Shown here: positions 35,065 through 44,130 of the stretch, one piece after another
Numbering within the stretch: position 1 is the first letter of the stretch
Layout: each line of letters starts with the position of its first letter
Assembly (NCBI GenBank): GCA_003508835.1
Contig: PUFA01000003.1
Coordinates: forward strand, 11,013,501-11,077,500
Source of the DNA: Eonycteris spelaea
Taxonomy: Eukaryota; Chordata; Mammalia; Chiroptera; Pteropodidae
Direction: 5' to 3'
DNA: 64,000 bases
The notes under the pieces: model-generated
Database searches by the model: none
The model's input: the letters and a program-made list of their open reading frames with translations, nothing else
What the model was told of the DNA's origin: nothing
Position numbers and translations under genes: made by a program

Positions 35065-35262
35065 CTTTGAAGCATTCTCAAGTTTATCATCGCATGAAAT
35101 TCTCATGAAACTCTATCAAGTAGACAGATAGAGAAGTCTTCATTTAGTGGATGAAGAAATGGAGACTCAGAGAAGTTAAGAAACTTGCTCAAAGCCTCTA
35201 ATTAGTGAGGGGCTGATCCAGGACAGAAGGCCAGGTCTTGAGCGTTCAAGAACAGAACTTTT
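35065..35262 (-). mobile_element. MIR SINE
   Basis: TTAGTGGATGAAGAAATGGA near 35145, then GACTCAGAGAAGTTAAGAAA and CTTGCTCAAAGCCTCTAATT: a clear reverse MIR. Confidence 0.85.
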
Positions 35263-35689
35263 AAGGATAAATATAGAACCTTTGCTTGGCATCAGGTTGT
35301 ATCCTTAGGGTCTCCTGTGTCTGATACAGGTCTTGACAAAAACAACCAGCAGAGGTGTTGGTACCTTCCTGAGCCCTTCTCTTTGATTTGACCTCTTTGT
35401 GTACGGACCGGTGCCTGACTACAACACCCAAGTGAGCCTTCCAGCCCCACATGGCCCTGCGTGTGTCAGAGTGCTTTGTCAGTGGGAAGCAGAGACTACA
35501 AGGCTGATATTGCATATCACAGACGCCCTGTAACTTCTATCATACTACAGGCCATTCTCTGGTGGGCAGGCAAGGAATCCTGAAGCCATGCTTTATTTCA
35601 CCAAATCAACATGCACATACTGCCCAAATGTTATATATGAAGGAAGAGCCGCGGGAGCTCCAGGGGAGAGGAGGGCTGGCTTAGAATAA
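35263..35689. other. Unique sequence, no gene seen
   Basis: Nothing recognisable. Confidence 0.4.
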
Positions 35690-36110
35690 TTGACAAGAGG
35701 CTGGTGATTAGATTCCTTTTGTGCTGTTGAGAACAGAACTAGGGCAAACCTAACTTCTGCTTTCAACAGCAGTTCCAAACCCTAGTGTCAGGAAACAAAT
35801 TTTAATCCACCGCGAGGAAGAACTTTCTACCCCTTTAGAGATATTGAGAAGATTTTGTTGTAATTGTTTATCTGCAATTCATGGGAGTTGCCAGTTGCAT
35901 TGCTGAAGAGCAAGAACTGACAGAGAAGGCTTTTTTCAGTCAAACTAAAGCCCATCAATTTTTCTTTATTAGGCCCAACCATTGGTCCTAATTTTAGATT
36001 CTGGAGCAACATCAAATAAAGCTAATCACTCTTGCACATTTTACAAGAGAGGCTTGTAAATGAGTTTCTAATTGGTGGAATTTCAGGCACGTTTATAAAG
36101 TGAAATGAAG
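35690..36110. other. Candidate conserved noncoding element / enhancer
   Basis: A repeat-free AT-rich block with CpGs near 35810 and 35812. It has many homeodomain-core words: TAATTG near 35860, CTAATTTTAG near 35988 and TCTAATTGG at 36067. It also holds an inverted CCAACCATTGG at 35975-35985 with an NF-Y-like ATTGG. The uniform texture over 400 bases suggests constraint. Function is inferred. Confidence 0.33.
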
Positions 36111-36975
36111 AATTTCAGGCTGGTGGGGAGATATTTTGAGGCAGGGTGGTCTTTTTAGATCCCTTAACTTATGCACAAAGTTGACCAGCTATCATCCTGG
36201 GTTAGATGGATGTGTGAGAAATTTTTTTGCTTTAAATCACTAAAGCTCCTTTTGGTGAGAACAAAGTTATATCAGTAGGACTTCAGAAGTTTCCCCTGAA
36301 GGTAAATGCCCCTTGACCTTTAGACTCATATTTTGAAGCTGAGGTCCCTTACTTAGAAAATGGCTATGCTGGATGGGGCAAGGGCAGGAGGGGCCTGCAA
36401 ATGATCCCTGCATCTTCTTGTCCGTTTGCTTGGGAATCTTTGTGGGAAGAACGCCGACTATTAGCTTAAGCTGTGTTTGTTGTACCCACAAGGTTGGTCC
36501 TGAGAAGAGCTCTACCAATTCACCAAGCCCCTGGCACTGGACATGGCATGTCATTGCTGGAGGGTGCCCTGGCTCCTTTGTGATTGCTGCCAGTGGAGAG
36601 CAACATTTCGCATCACCCAAAAGGTATTTTAGCTTCCCACTGGAAGTGCCAAGCAGAGACAGGTGCCACTGCCAGCGTGATGTGTCTTTAGAGTCTCTGC
36701 CTCCCCTTTCCATATCATTTTCCTTTCTGCCCTCTTCTTGTGGCACACTGTTTTGATCCACATTGGTTTTCAAGTATCATGGAAGCAATAATGCAGTACT
36801 TTAGCTTCCACTGAGGTGCTAGTGGCTCATTCTGTGCAGCCTGTGTGCCTAGCCCAGAGAGGGTGGTACAGTCAATTTCCTGGATAATTCCTGCTTTCTT
36901 AGTCTTCTTTGTTTATTTAATCAATCAGTATTCCTCTTTCTTTTAGATAATAACAAGGAAATGCAGCCTGGCCCT
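36111..36975. other. Unique sequence; longest frames of the window
   Basis: Opposed frames at 36267-36773 (minus, 168 codons) and 36373-36756 (plus, 127 codons) cover the same DNA. Neither has a recognisable domain, signal peptide or family motif. The DNA is moderately GC rich, where long chance frames are expected. I do not call either a gene. Confidence 0.45.
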
Positions 36976-37045
36976 CTATGTATGCATCCAAGCATCCATC
37001 CGTCTATGCCTCCATCCATGCATCCAAACATTCATCCATGCATCC
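36976..37045. repeat. (CATC)n degenerate tetranucleotide repeat
   Basis: Repeated CATCCATC, CATGCATC and CATTCATC words over about 70 bases. Confidence 0.9.
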
Positions 37046-37350
37046 TTTTATTTGACAAGCACTTACTGAGCTTTGACAGAGTCAGATACTGTGCTAGGAG
37101 CGAGGGACACATTCAGGGTAAAGTGAGGTCCTTGCATGATTATCTGAGTGATAGGCCTGCAAATACATATGTCCAGTACAGAGAGATAGTTGCTGCAGTG
37201 GAAGTTTGCACAAAGGTCAGTAGGACCCAGAAGAGGCCTGGTTGCCTGGGGAAGCCAAAGAAGGTATGAAAGGAGCCTTAAATATTGAGTCAGCATTTTT
37301 CCGTCAGACAAGTGGTCAGGGAAAGCTCTGTGCAGGTAAGCTCTGTCTAG
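37046..37350 (-). mobile_element. L2 LINE 3' region
   Basis: Reverse L2 layout: GCACTTACTGAGCTTTGACA near 37059, TACTGTGCTAGGAGCGAG near 37087, then a decayed body up to about 37350. Confidence 0.6.
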
Positions 37351-37894
37351 AGGTAAGAGACAGCATGCCACATTTAAGGTTCCAAGAGGGCAGGATCTGT
37401 ACCTGCTTCTGCTCCTTACTGTACATCCGTTCATGGTAGACTCTAGTTTTTCTAGAATACACAGCTACACGTAAAGCATTAAGTTTGTATACTTGAATTA
37501 AATTTTTACTTTCTTTCAAACTAGTACATGTACATGATCACAAAATTCAAATTTATGACAAATTTAAAAAAAACCCTAGCATTTCCTTGGCCTACTCATC
37601 CTTACTACTGAGTCTTACTCCCTAGAAACATCATTATCAACACTTTAAATTCTTATTGCTGGCCTTTACCTTCGTGTTTCTAAATATTATTATATTGCTC
37701 TATCTTCAGGACATTATTTTTAAACCTCTCTCTACAGAACTGTAGGCTTTCCCTCTTAGAGCTGACACACTGCACTTTCTCTTTCTTCCATTCTCCAAAT
37801 ACAATTATATTGTCGTTTTCTGTTAAGTGAAATTTTAAGATTTTCATATTTATATCTATGAAAATATTCATAAAGGAATAAAAATAAGATTATT
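37351..37894. other. AT-rich sequence, possibly decayed L1 3'UTR
   Basis: The 37510-37620 part resembles a reversed L1 3'UTR segment but is too diverged for me to call. The rest is unassigned. Confidence 0.35.
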
Positions 37895-37982
37895 TACTTT
37901 CTTTTACCCCAGTTTTATTTGCTACAACTGACATATGGCACAGTGTAAGTTTAAGACGTATAGTAATGACTTGCATGTATAG
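37895..37982 (-). mobile_element. L1 3'UTR, antisense, left of the nested Tigger
   Basis: CTACAACTGACATATGGCAC near 37922 fits a reversed L1M 3'UTR. The matching continuation is found beyond the Tigger insertion at 38627, so the two pieces were once contiguous. Confidence 0.6.
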
Positions 37983-38624
37983 CAGACCCCCTTATCTGTA
38001 GGGGATACGTTCCAAGACCTGCAGTGGATGCCTAAAACCATAGATGGTACTAAACCCTATATACGTTTTTTAATATGTGTACATACCTATGATAAAGTTT
38101 AACTTATAAATTAGACACAGAAAGTGATCAACAATAGCTAATAATAAAATAGAATAATTATAAGAATATACTGTAATAAAAGTTATATGAATATGGTCTC
38201 TCTCAAAATATTGTACTGTGGTCACCTTTTCATTAAAGGAAGCACTTTACTGCTTCTCTTTGGCATATCTGAATTGTCAACATTTCTACTTTTACACTTT
38301 GGGGTCATTGTTAAGTAAAATAAGGGTTACTTGAACACAAGCACTGTGATACTGTGACAGTTGACCTGATAACCAAGCTAGCTACTAAATGACTAATGGG
38401 AGGATAGTATACACAGGGTAGATACACTGGACAAAGGGATGATTCATGTCCTGGGTGGGATGGAGCAGGGCAATGAGAGATTTTATCATGCTACTGAGTA
38501 CAGTGTGCAATTTAAAACTTATGAATTGTTTATTTCTGGGATTTTCCATTTTTTTTCAGCCCTTGGTTGACCATGGGTAACTGAAAGCATGGAAAATGAA
38601 CCTGTGGATAAGTAGGGATTACTG
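37983..38624. mobile_element. Tigger/MER44-type DNA transposon
   Basis: The left end is CAGACCCCCTTATCTGTAGG and the right end GATAAGTAGGGATTACTG, which are inverted and flanked by TA. The left arm has the run GGATACGTTCCAAGACC near 38004. The right arm holds the start of the Tigger transposase in antisense, so the element is a deleted derivative of an autonomous Tigger. It sits inside an older L1 3'UTR. Confidence 0.85.
38222..38308 (-). pseudogene. Tigger transposase N-terminal remnant
   Basis: A start codon at 38308 (minus) opens a 28-codon stretch beginning MTPKCKS and containing DMPKRSSKVLPL. It matches the N-terminus that I remember for a Tigger transposase, a pogo-type DNA-binding protein that moves its own element by cut and paste at TA. 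It then hits TGA after MKR, and the rest of the transposase is absent. No function is expected. It lies inside the Tigger element at 37983-38624. Confidence 0.75.
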
Positions 38625-38626
38625 TA

Positions 38627-38700
38627 TTGTGACATGATTACCATAATAAATTTAGTTTACATCCATCATCTCATATAGATTTAAAAGTTTTTTTCCTTGT
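38627..38700 (-). mobile_element. L1 3'UTR, antisense, between Tigger and U6
   Basis: TTACCATAATAAATTTAGTT near 38638 and ACATCCATCATCTCATATAG near 38659 are a reversed L1 3'UTR. They continue the piece that ends at 37982. Confidence 0.65.
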
Positions 38701-38803
38701 AAAAACATGGACTGCTTCATGAAGTTGCACATTATCCTTGTACAGGACCATATTAATCTGTAGGTCATTCGAATTTTAGTATATGTACTGCCAAAGTGAG
38801 AGC
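38701..38803 (-). pseudogene. RNU6 (pseudogene): U6 snRNA pseudogene
   Basis: U6 is the spliceosomal RNA made by RNA polymerase III. Read on the minus strand, the copy starts at about 38803 with a decayed GTGCTCGCTTCGG, then has GGCAGTACATATACTAAAAT (the usual stretch has CACATATACTAAAAT). It continues through a shortened ACGATAC region and AAGGATAATGTGCAACTTC to a CCATGTTTTT end at 38701. It covers the full U6 length with roughly a fifth of positions changed and small deletions. No upstream PSE or TATA was recognised, so it is a retrotransposed, dead copy. It is inserted in old L1 sequence. Confidence 0.88.
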
Positions 38804-38840
38804 TTATTTTCTCTCTTAAACAACTTTTTGTTTTTCCAAG
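38804..38840 (-). mobile_element. L1 3'UTR, antisense, right of U6
   Basis: TTTTCTCTCTTAAACAACTT near 38807 resembles the L1 continuation actctcttagcaacttt. This supports the U6 copy having landed inside the L1. Confidence 0.5.
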
Positions 38841-39179
38841 AACCAAAATGTCAAATTTAATAGTTTGCCTGTTTTCCTACATACCTACCGCTGACTCTTC
38901 CTCAAACTTTTCAGCAGAGCTACCAAGATCCCCTAGACACAGTCAAGCCCATTGCGTGGCTGAACAATGTTGGTTTTTTCTTGAAACCATCCCTCTGGGG
39001 CTTCCAACCCCCAGCTCTATTTGATTTAGACTATCTCCCTGTAGGTAGGCTGCACCCCTCACATCTCAGTTTCCCCTGCACTGCTCTCCTCTGATAATCT
39101 TCTCCCTGGGTTTTACATCCTGTTTCTTTTACTCTCTTTGGTGAAGACCCTTTCTTAGAAGCTTCTCATGAAAACACAC
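38841..39179. other. Unassigned sequence
   Basis: No repeat is recognised with confidence. Confidence 0.4.
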
Positions 39180-39454
39180 ATGGAGTAAAATTTTAGAGTG
39201 CTTGAATATCTGAATATGTCTTTATTTTCTTTTTATATTTCACTTACCATTTGGCTGGATATAGATATCTAAGATGGAAATACATTGCTCCACTGTATTC
39301 TAGATTCTAGTGTTGCTGTTGAGTAGTCTGATGCTGTCCTGATTTCTAGCCTTGTGTACTGATCTTTTTTTTCACCCTTCTCTGAAAGTGTTTATCCCTA
39401 CTCTTATTGTATGGTGTTTTGAAATACCCAATGATATATCAAGGTGTATATCAT
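39180..39454 (-). mobile_element. HAL1/L1, antisense, left part
   Basis: TTGGCTGGATATAGATATCT near 39252 and GTGTTGCTGTTGAGTAGTCT near 39311 match a reversed L1/HAL1 ORF1-region sequence. The copy is split by the younger L1 at 39455 and resumes at 39961. Confidence 0.65.
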
Positions 39455-39960
39455 TTTTTCATTCATTATTTAAAAATTTTCAATTACAATTGACATTCAA
39501 TATCATTTTATATTAGTTTCAGCTGTATAGCATAGTGGTTAGACGTTTATATAATTTATGAAGTGATCTCTCCAGTAAGTCTAGTACCCACCTGGCACCA
39601 TACATAGCTATTAAAATATTAGTGGTTATAGTCTCTAAGCTGAACTTTACATCCCGGTGATTATTTTGTAGCTATCAATTTGTACTTCATAATTCCTTCA
39701 CCTTTTTCACCTGGCTTCCCAACACCCTCCCATCTGGCAACCATCAGTTTGTTTTTTTTGTTTGTTCATTTATTTTGTTCTTTAGATTCCACCTATAAGT
39801 GAAATCATATGGTATTTGTATTTCTCTGTTTTTCATAGTGGCTGCACCAATTTGCAATCCCACTAATAACGTGTGAAGTTCCTTTTTCTCCATGTCCTCG
39901 CCAACACCTGTTGTTTGTTGATTTATTGATGATAGTCATTCTTATATTTGACCTTTTGAT
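39455..39960 (-). mobile_element. Younger L1 3' end, antisense (bat-type 3'UTR)
   Basis: Reversed 3'UTR with TTTTCAATTACAATTGACAT near 39476, then CTAGTACCCACCTGGCACC near 39581 and CATACATAGCTATTAAAATA. It then drops by internal deletion near 39833 into the ORF2 end (TGGCTGCACCAATTTGCAAT at 39840). The CTGGCACCATACATAG wording is what I know from bat L1 3'UTRs. Confidence 0.75.
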
Positions 39961-40373
39961 GAATCTTTTATACATCTAGAATTTCACACTCTGAAGTTAT
40001 GGAAATATTCTTGGGATTTATTCTCTGTATTTGTCTTCTTTGTTTTCTCTAAGCTCAGTTACTGAAATTTCTATTAACAGATTATTGGATGCTTTAATCT
40101 TTCTATTATTTCTTTTCTTGTTTCCATTCCATTGTCCTTTGTCTACTTCCTAAGTCATTTCTTATATTAATCTTCTAGAATTCTATGTAATTTTTTATTA
40201 AGGTTATTCCATATTTTATACCCATGCATTCTTTTTTATTTTCCGACTCTTCTTTTATAATAACTTTCTATTCTTGTTGTATGGATACCTATCTTATTTT
40301 TTTCTGAAGGTATTAACAATAGTTTTTTTTTTTTTAGAAAAAATTCCTTTGCTCCCTGTTTTACCTTTGTTTT
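39961..40373 (-). mobile_element. HAL1/L1, antisense, right part
   Basis: TGGAAATATTCTTGGGATTT near 40000 and the TTTGTTTTCTCTAAGCTCAG block near 40040 fit the reverse complement of the L1/HAL1 ORF1 coiled-coil region. It is strongly decayed. Confidence 0.6.
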
Positions 40374-40374
40374 C

Positions 40375-40460
<86 letters not shown>
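40374..40460. repeat. (TC)n microsatellite
   Basis: Two pure CT blocks separated by CCCCTCCC. It is a mirror-symmetric polypyrimidine tract, probably variable in length. The Leu-Ser and Arg-Glu frames across it are artefacts. Confidence 0.97.
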
Positions 40461-40463
<3 letters not shown>

Positions 40464-40800
40464 GATTTCTGTTTTTTGTTAGAGGTTTTCTTAAATGCCT
40501 GCTGACCCTTGGCAATCTTTATATATCAGAGTGAGGAACCATGGTGCTGACTGGAATTCTGTCGTTATAGGTGGTCCTTGTTGACTGATGGGATTCAGTG
40601 CGAAGTGACTAGGCCTTGGAAACTTTCTTAGCCAACTCACAAATGTCAGATTCTCTAGAGACAAACTCTCTTGCTTTCTGTCTTGTCATCAGCCTTCTGG
40701 GAATCCAGTAGGGGAAGGAAGTGGGATAGTGTCTCATCATTCAGTCTTTGGACTTCACTTTATGTAGGTGCTAGTTTTGAAGGAGACAGGCTGAGGCCTA
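40461..40800 (-). mobile_element. Possible HAL1/L1 5' region, antisense
   Basis: TTAGAGGTTTTCTTAAATGC near 40479 followed by CTGCTGACCCTTGGCAATC resembles a reversed L1M 5' region. The right limit is not clear. Confidence 0.4.
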
Positions 40801-41159
40801 TCCCTTAGACCACCCACATGTAGGAAAGAGGAGGAGGGTCAAGTTAATGAAGGGGACAGAATAGTGGTCAGAATGTCAGGAAGTGAACCCAGGATGATTA
40901 ATAGCATTGACTGTGGCCCAATAGTTGGCTTTAGGCAACTACTGAAGATCTTCCATGTTTCAGTGGAGGTGGAATCCTGCTTGTGAGAAAAAGGGAAGCC
41001 AAATGACCCTGTAGAGACTGAATTTATCTTCTCACTCAAATCTTGCCCTTCCATGGGCATTCCTAGGTTCAGTTCATGTTTCTTCCAAAGGTTCTGAGTA
41101 TATTCTGGAGAAATAAGGGATGCAGGCACATCAGCCATCAGAAGTGATTGACAGAAGAC
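40801..41159. other. Unique sequence
   Basis: No feature recognised. The 99-codon minus frame at 40839-41138 has no family resemblance. Confidence 0.4.
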
Positions 41160-41450
41160 AAGTGGGATTCTTAAATGTATGAAAGTAAAACAAACACTTT
41201 ATTTAAGGAAAAGGAAACTTGGAAAAAAAAAAGCCTAATAAATAACTCAGTACAGCTGGCTTAAGCACTTTAAAGCCAGTGTCTGTGATAAGCAATGAAA
41301 ACATTAATATAAAATGCTTCACCATAAATGAGAACAATTCAGGCTGATGTATTGCAGCTGAGCCGGCTGTTGGATGGCATGCTTTTAAAGTGATGTTTAC
41401 ATCACTATTTTTTTCCCTTGGTAACTAGTAGAAGGCAGAAATGTCTAGAA
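41160..41450. other. Candidate conserved noncoding block
   Basis: AT-rich and repeat-free, with an A9-10 tract near 41223, TTTAAAG words and an inverted-looking GTGATGTTTACATCAC at 41390-41405 with a forkhead-like TGTTTAC. Regulatory function is inferred only. Confidence 0.27.
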
Positions 41451-41844
41451 GCCCTACCAGGGTGCATGCAGCTCTGAGCCTCAGGAGGGTGGGAGCCATG
41501 CCAGGCAGCTGGCTGTCCTCTATGACTCTGTTCCCAGCCAGCTTGAGACAGGGTAGGTAGAAACCCCAGAGCAGGGTGGCAAGGGGCCTGAGCAGAGAAC
41601 TCTGGGCATGGATTCAGTCAGTGGCCAGCTGTGAGGTCTGGAGACAGTGGGTCAGTATTTCTGGGCTGTTTGTTTCCCTAGCTAGTCCTGGAGGTCACAG
41701 AGTATATCTCTCAGGTGCTCCAAGACCATTGTCCTCACGCTACTACTGAGTCTTCTCTTTCTTTGCCCTGGAGTCTCTTGGTAGTGGTGCCCATTGAGCG
41801 CCTCACTCCCAAAGTCCATTCAAAATAAGCCTTGTTTCACTTTG
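41451..41844. other. Unique sequence
   Basis: Nothing recognisable. Confidence 0.4.
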
Positions 41845-41960
41845 ACATTTTAAAGTTTATAAAATGGAGGGAAGAATGCTACCTGTCCTACCACATCAAC
41901 ATGGCTATGGAAGAATCAGATAAAATAATCATACGAAAGAATGTAAAGCTTTCTTTTTAA
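41845..41960 (+). mobile_element. MIR SINE
   Basis: TTTAAAGTTTATAAAATGGA near 41849 then TACCTGTCCTACC and a GAATGTAAAGCTTT tail fit sense MIR. Confidence 0.6.
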
Positions 41961-42001
41961 TGTATGGGTAATGTGATAATCATCCTCTACAGCAGCTAGA
42001 G

Positions 42002-42229
42002 CAGCGGTTCCCAACCTTTTTGGCACCAGGGACCAGCGCTCCTATGAGAATCTAATGCCTGATGATCTGAGGTGGAGCTGAGACTGTGATGCTTATGCTG
42101 GGAAGTGGCTGCAGATACAGATGAAGCTTTGCTTGCTCACTGGCCTTTCACCTCCTGCTGTGCAGCCCAGTTCCTAACAGGCCATGGACTAGACCAGAAC
42201 TAGTCCATGGGGGCCCCTGCTTTGGAAGA
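42002..42229. mobile_element. MER1-like hAT MITE, internally deleted
   Basis: The left end is CAGCGGTTCCCAACCTTTTT, joined directly to the inner block CGCTCCTATGAGAATCTAAT. ATACAGATGAAGCTTTGCTT near 42114 and CAGTTCCTAACAGGCCATGG near 42167 follow, and the right end is CCATGGGGGCCCCTG. These blocks match a MER1-type (Charlie3-related) hAT element. No clean 8-base target duplication is visible. Confidence 0.75.
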
Positions 42230-42904
42230 CATTCCCCCTTATTAAGCAACAACAATAATAATAAGAGCAGCTCATGTTAGCCGACTTTGTTCCAGGCCTG
42301 AGCTGAGCACAGAGTGGTCCCTCCTGATGAAACCCATTAGCTTCTTCTTGGTTCTGGCACATGCTTGTGTGGATAATCTTCTCTTGTTCTTTGAAAGCAC
42401 TATCTCCCTCTCTCAGGGTTTCATCAGGATTTTGCTTCTCTCTTATTGCTTACACCTATTTTTCTTTCCCAGGTTTCTGGCAGTCCTGCAGGTAGACTAG
42501 GGAATGGGAGCTGTTTCGTTTTGTTTTATTTATTATTGTCCATGAAATGAATCTCAAGATCCTTTCTTAAAAGTGTTCAACTGTCAATCACTATGGGGAA
42601 AATAAACAAAACAGCATAGATGAGAAAGAGTGCAAAGGTGCCAAGTCCTCTCGGTGTCTGTCACTGCCTAATGGTTCCCAAATCCTTTTTCAAATGATGA
42701 CTCCATAATTTCTGAAGAAGGGGCTGAAGACTCTCTCGCTGTGTCTGGGGTTTCACTGACAGCCCTGATGACGTAGGAGCAAAACAAGCCTGCTCGGACT
42801 CTCATCTTTAAGCCTGTTTGCTACCTTGAGGTGCCCCTCAGGTGAGGAGTTAGGCTGCTTCTCTGGACCCCATAGAGTTTCTCCCTGGACTTAAAAAACC
42901 CTAC
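42230..42904. other. Unique sequence, no gene seen
   Basis: AACAACAATAATAATAAGAG at 42247 may be a MIR scrap. Nothing else is recognised. Confidence 0.4.
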
Positions 42905-43437
42905 ACTATTTCCTATTAGTTTCCTATGGCTTCTGTCACAAAAAAAACCCCACACGCTTAGTGGCTTAAAACATTATTATCTTACAATTCTGGAGGTCAG
43001 AAGTCTGACAGGTTTTAGTGGCCTGAAATCAGTGTGTTGGCAGGGTTGCATTCTTTCTGGAGTCTCTTAGGGTGAAGATTCTGTTTTGTCCTTTCTAGCT
43101 TCTAGAGGTCACCCACATTCCTTGACTCATGGTACCCTTTCATCTTCAAAACAAACAATGGCCAGTTGAGTCCTCATATCCCCTCACTGTGATGCTGACA
43201 TTCCTGCCTCCATCTTCCATCTTTAAAAATATCTTTGTGATGACCTTGGGCCCACCTGAATAATCCAGGATAATTTTCCTGCCTAAGGTCAGCTGTCAGC
43301 AATCTTTGTTTCCATTAGCAACCTTCCTACCCCCCCCCCCCTGCCATATGAGGGAATAGATTCACAGGTTTTGAGGATTAGGCATGAACATCTTTGGATG
43401 GGGGCTAGTTGACATTATCCTGTCTACCACAACTGTC
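42905..43437 (-). mobile_element. MLT1-like LTR (ERVL-MaLR)
   Basis: Reverse orientation. TTAGTGGCTTAAAACATTAT at 42958, ACAATTCTGGAGGTCAGAAG near 42985, TAGCTTCTAGAGGTCACCC near 43097 and GGCCCACCTGAATAATCCAG near 43249 fit a full-length MaLR LTR. It carries a C12 tract at 43331-43342. No internal sequence adjoins it. Confidence 0.75.
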
Positions 43438-44004
43438 TACGATTGACTTTTTGCTTCTTGAACTTTTTTCCTTCTTGACATAAACAAAGGTCAGCTATAA
43501 AGACTGCTTTATTTTCAGGTAAAGCTGATCTTGTCACCTGGGGTCCCTAGATGGACAGACTCACCCTAGTTTCTCCTGAGGCTCTAGTGGTAGACAGGTG
43601 CCAGCCTTCCAGGAGACTCCATCACCCAGCAACCAGAATCCACTTCTGAGGCTTTGAAGGCCCTCTGTCCCATTTAGGCCTCATCGTCAACTCACACTTA
43701 CAGTCTGAAGGAGCCTCTCTGTTCACAGCACAGTGGCATGGCTGAGGGGCTAATGTGCTCTGGGTACCACAAAGGTCCTGCTGCCACCTTAGGATTTATG
43801 ATGATACATTCCAGTATTCTACTCCTGGGAATGGCCTCCTAGAATAATCATCATTCGTCATCTAAAATAGTTTGAACAATCAGAGACAAATCTACACACA
43901 GACATATTCTCTGAGATGGAAGGGAGAAGGGGAATTTTGTCAACCCCATAGCATGAGGAAGGCCAGTGCTCTCCCTGCATGTTCATCCTGCCATTATCAG
44001 CCAA
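43438..44004. other. Unique sequence, no gene seen
   Basis: Nothing recognisable. Confidence 0.4.
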
Positions 44005-44130
44005 GGGCACAGTCAGGCAGCTCCAGGACTATGTTCTGGATCCACCACTATGTTGCCTTGGACAAGCTACTTTATTTCTTTGAGTTTTAGTTTTCTTCTT
44101 CCCCAAATGGAAGACCTAATATGAAGAGTG
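44005..44130 (+). mobile_element. MIR SINE
   Basis: ATGTTGCCTTGGACAAGCTA near 44050, then TTTGAGTTTTAGTTTTCTTC and CCCAAATGGAAGACC, in MIR order. Confidence 0.7.

Noticed and set aside
36267..36773. Longest frame, 168 codons on the minus strand
   Set aside because: It overlaps a 127-codon plus frame, shows no domain, signal peptide or family motif, and lies in moderately GC-rich DNA where chance frames are long.
36976..37045. CRISPR-like appearance of repeated CATC words
   Set aside because: It is a simple tetranucleotide repeat without spacers, in eukaryotic DNA.
40274..40515. Frames rich in Leu-Ser or Arg-Glu
   Set aside because: They are translations of the (TC)n microsatellite.
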